A stretch of DNA of 43,632 nt from Lentisphaeria bacterium. GTDB taxonomy: Bacteria > Verrucomicrobiota > Lentisphaeria > Victivallales > Victivallaceae. Each line of letters begins with the position of its first letter. Position 1 is the stretch's first letter. The stretch is taken from positions 1 to 43,632 of the forward strand of contig JAFVZG010000054.1 of NCBI GenBank assembly GCA_017508285.1, in the 5' to 3' direction. Below the pieces are notes generated by a model. That model saw nothing but the letters and a program-made list of their open reading frames with translations. It ran no database searches and was not told where the DNA came from. Below, in pieces: positions 41,350-43,632 of this stretch. The translations under genes and the position numbers were made by a program.

Positions 41350-43632
41350 ATGGATAAAAAACCGTTGCTCCTCCGCTCTCTGCTGACTGCGCTGGTCGTT
41401 GTCGTCTTTGCGGCGGCGATGTACCCGCTGGCAGAGAAGGATTACTACGAGGTCTTCAAAGACCTGCTTAAAAACCCCAACGATACTGAAGCATTGGCTT
41501 TGATCGATGATGCCAGAAAACGGGAAGCCGCCAATCCGGATATCTTCCAGTCTCAGGCACTGCTCGCTGCCGCTGATGAAAAGGGCGTCAACCTTGCCGA
41601 AAAAGTCAACGGCAGAGACCTTTACAACAACCGTGATGTCATCAGTCTGATCCGCAAAGAAGCGGCAAGTTCCATCCGTCTGGGTCTTGACCTCAACGGC
41701 GGTGTGGAGTTCTACATGGATCTGGTGCCGGATGAGAATATGAAAGATGAAACCATCCGCAAGAGCATGGAAGATGACTTCAACCGTTACCGCGACGTGG
41801 CGGTGGAAACACTCCGCAAACGCCTTGAAGGGCAGAGCATCTATGAAGCTGAGATCGCGCCCGCCGGTAAACGCAGCATCGTGCTGCGCGCCCCGATAGT
41901 CTCCAAAGATGAGAAAGTCAAATTGCGCGACATCATCCAGATGAGTGCAAAATTGGAGTTCCGTCTGGTGGAAGCTGCCGTTCCCGCCGAAGAACGCGCC
42001 CAATACAAGGGCAAAAATGCCAAACTCCCCGAAGGTACTGCTTATCTGGAATATACCGAAATGGAGAATGGGAAACCGGTCATCCACAGTTATCTGGTCA
42101 AAAAACAGCCGGAAATGGATGGGGCAAATATCACCATGGCGCGCGCCAGCCGGGATGAAATGACCGGGCAGCTTAATATCATGCTCCAATTCAACTCCAA
42201 CGGTGCCCGTGACTTCAAACGCGTCACCGAAAGCAATGTCGGCAGACAGCTGGCGATCGTACTGGATGGCAACCTCTATTGCGCACCCAATATCAATGAG
42301 CCGATCGCCGGTGGTTCAGCGCGTATTTCCGGCAGTTTCACTGAGGATGAAGCCAAGAGCATCGCCGATGCGCTGATGTCCGGCAGTTTCCCCTTCAACA
42401 TCAATGTGCAGGCAGTATTCGACACCGACCCGACCCTGGGCCGTGCCAGCGTGCAGAATGGTATCTATGTCGGAGCGATCTCACTGCTCATTGTCGCGCT
42501 CTTTATGATCGTCTACTATCGCGGCAGCGGATTTATTTCCGTGCTGGCTCTCGGTTTGAATATTCTGTTGATCCTCGGAGCGATGGCGGCATTTGACTGC
42601 ACTTTGACCCTGCCGGGTATTGCCGGTATCGTTCTTACGATCGGTATGGCAGTGGATGCCAATGTGTTGATATTTGAACGCATCCGGGAAGAGCTGACTG
42701 ACGGCAAATCCATTCTCAATGCGGTAAATTCCGGTTATAACCGGGCATTGACCGCGGTGGTCGACTCCAACATCACCACCCTGATCACCTCCTTTATTCT
42801 GATGTATGTGGGAACCGGTGCCATCAAAGGTTTCGCCATGACTCTCTGCATCGGTATTCTCAGCACCCTTTTCTCGGCGGTCTTTGTCACCCGTTTGATC
42901 TACGATTACCTTTTCCGCTTCTTCAACATCAAAAAGATCACCATGATGCAGCTGGTGAAAAAGTCCAATTTCGACTTTATCAAATTCTGGCGTTATGCGC
43001 TCTGCTTCTCCGGAGTGTTGGCGATGCTGCTGATTGCGATCTTCATCATCCGCGGCAAAGGGGTGTTGGGTATCGACTTTACCGGCGGATCGGCGATAAC
43101 CTATAAATTCGCCGCCAAAGGAGACACCTCAAAGATGGTGGAAGTCATCAAAAATGCCGGTTACGATGAACCGTCGGCGACCTACAAAACGGATATTGCC
43201 GCCACGGAAGGCAACGGGGAATTTCTGGAGATCCGTCTGCGCGGATCTAAAGATTCCGCTGAAGTCACCAAGAATAAAGTCGGCAATCTGCTTCAGAAAA
43301 ACTTCCCCGATTGCGGCATCACCCTTGAGGGATCAAACATCCAGCAGCTTGACGGTTTGATCGGCAGGGAATTCACCAAAGCTGCCATTCTGGCAGTCGT
43401 GCTGGCTCTGGTGGGTATCGGAGCATACATCGTTTTCCGCTACGAATTATCCTACGCCGTTGCCAGTGTGCTGGCTCTGGTGCACGACACTCTGGTGGTT
43501 CTGGCGATCTACCTTTTGAGCGGCAGAACCATCGGTTTGACCACCGTGGCGGCATTCCTGACGGTGATCGGTTACTCCATCAACGATACCGTGGTCATCT
43601 TTGACCGGGTGCGGGAAAATCTGCAGATCCAC
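41350..43632 (+). CDS. secDF: Protein-export protein SecDF (fused), 3' end missing
   Basis: The frame is open from the ATG at 41350 to the window end (761 codons so far). SecD and SecF form one protein that uses the proton gradient to complete Sec export. The SecD part has helix 1 (SLLTALVVVVFAAAMYPLA), the D1 motif IRLGLDLNGGVEFYMDL (~117-133), the periplasmic P1 head, LPGIAGIVLTIGMAVDANVL (D4-like, ~420-439), IFERIREEL and the ITTLITSFIL helix. After a linker the SecF part begins: FDFIKFWRYAL, GIDFTGGSAITYKF (~576-589), P4 domain, VHDTLVVLAIY and IGYSINDTVVIFDRVREN near the edge. yajC precedes it by two bases. Confidence 0.95.
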   Translation, partial: MDKKPLLLRSLLTALVVVVFAAAMYPLAEKDYYEVFKDLLKNPNDTEALALIDDARKREAANPDIFQSQALLAAADEKGVNLAEKVNGRDLYNNRDVISLIRKEAASSIRLGLDLNGGVEFYMDLVPDENMKDETIRKSMEDDFNRYRDVAVETLRKRLEGQSIYEAEIAPAGKRSIVLRAPIVSKDEKVKLRDIIQMSAKLEFRLVEAAVPAEERAQYKGKNAKLPEGTAYLEYTEMENGKPVIHSYLVKKQPEMDGANITMARASRDEMTGQLNIMLQFNSNGARDFKRVTESNVGRQLAIVLDGNLYCAPNINEPIAGGSARISGSFTEDEAKSIADALMSGSFPFNINVQAVFDTDPTLGRASVQNGIYVGAISLLIVALFMIVYYRGSGFISVLALGLNILLILGAMAAFDCTLTLPGIAGIVLTIGMAVDANVLIFERIREELTDGKSILNAVNSGYNRALTAVVDSNITTLITSFILMYVGTGAIKGFAMTLCIGILSTLFSAVFVTRLIYDYLFRFFNIKKITMMQLVKKSNFDFIKFWRYALCFSGVLAMLLIAIFIIRGKGVLGIDFTGGSAITYKFAAKGDTSKMVEVIKNAGYDEPSATYKTDIAATEGNGEFLEIRLRGSKDSAEVTKNKVGNLLQKNFPDCGITLEGSNIQQLDGLIGREFTKAAILAVVLALVGIGAYIVFRYELSYAVASVLALVHDTLVVLAIYLLSGRTIGLTTVAAFLTVIGYSINDTVVIFDRVRENLQIH

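Overview
The window looks like chromosome from an anaerobic member of the PVC superphylum, most likely Lentisphaerota (Victivallales-like). Three things point that way: a pseudopilin with an FTLIELL-type N-terminus and an H-x9-DG C-terminal motif sits beside very large secreted glycoside-hydrolase-like proteins; SecD and SecF are fused; and core genes are scattered singly between transporters and sugar-metabolism genes. The placement is inferred from gene content and family resemblance, because no phylogenetic marker could be searched.

Layout. 1-292: 3' end of folC (+). 368-7206: a minus-strand block holding a sodium/solute symporter with a 38-residue partner, rpmB (bL28), tRNA-Lys(TTT), purE, a Nudix hydrolase, phosphomannomutase/phosphoglucomutase and a transketolase with an unusual Cys/Asp-rich tail. 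7367-9021 (+): ruvB and a cyclophilin. 9172-9984 (-): a TrmH/SpoU RNA methyltransferase. 10152-12731 (+): clpB. 12892-15213 (-): a second, very large symporter. 15710-18551 (-): a two-gene dat-ddc operon for 1,3-diaminopropane. 18830-20122 (-): a phosphofructokinase. 20325-22006 (+): panB and an unknown lipoprotein. 21969-24964 (-): a TMTC-like membrane protein, an IclR regulator and coaD. 25069-27663 (+): ribF, then a TPP riboswitch driving thi4-thiE. 28185-39173 (+): a LacI-family regulator, a pseudopilin and two tandem ~1470-residue secreted hydrolase-like paralogues, closed by a strong terminator. 39348-43632 (+): uxaE, yajC and secDF (cut by the window end).

How parts fit together. The 28-39 kb locus reads as a polysaccharide-use unit: a sugar-responsive repressor, a surface or periplasmic pseudopilin, and two exported multidomain hydrolases. 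uxaE (tagaturonate to fructuronate) follows and makes a uronate-containing substrate plausible, although it has its own promoter. coaD, panB, ribF and thi4/thiE form a loose cofactor-biosynthesis neighbourhood. The Thi4 carries His where the yeast suicide enzyme has its sulfur-donating Cys, which fits a multiple-turnover, sulfide-using enzyme in an anaerobe.

Most unusual signals: a chain of palindromes inside the reading frame of the pseudopilin leader; the Cys-rich transketolase tail; an 8-nt anti-Shine-Dalgarno match just after the TPP aptamer; overlapping divergent ribF/coaD promoters; and a dispersed non-coding repeat present twice, 12 kb apart.
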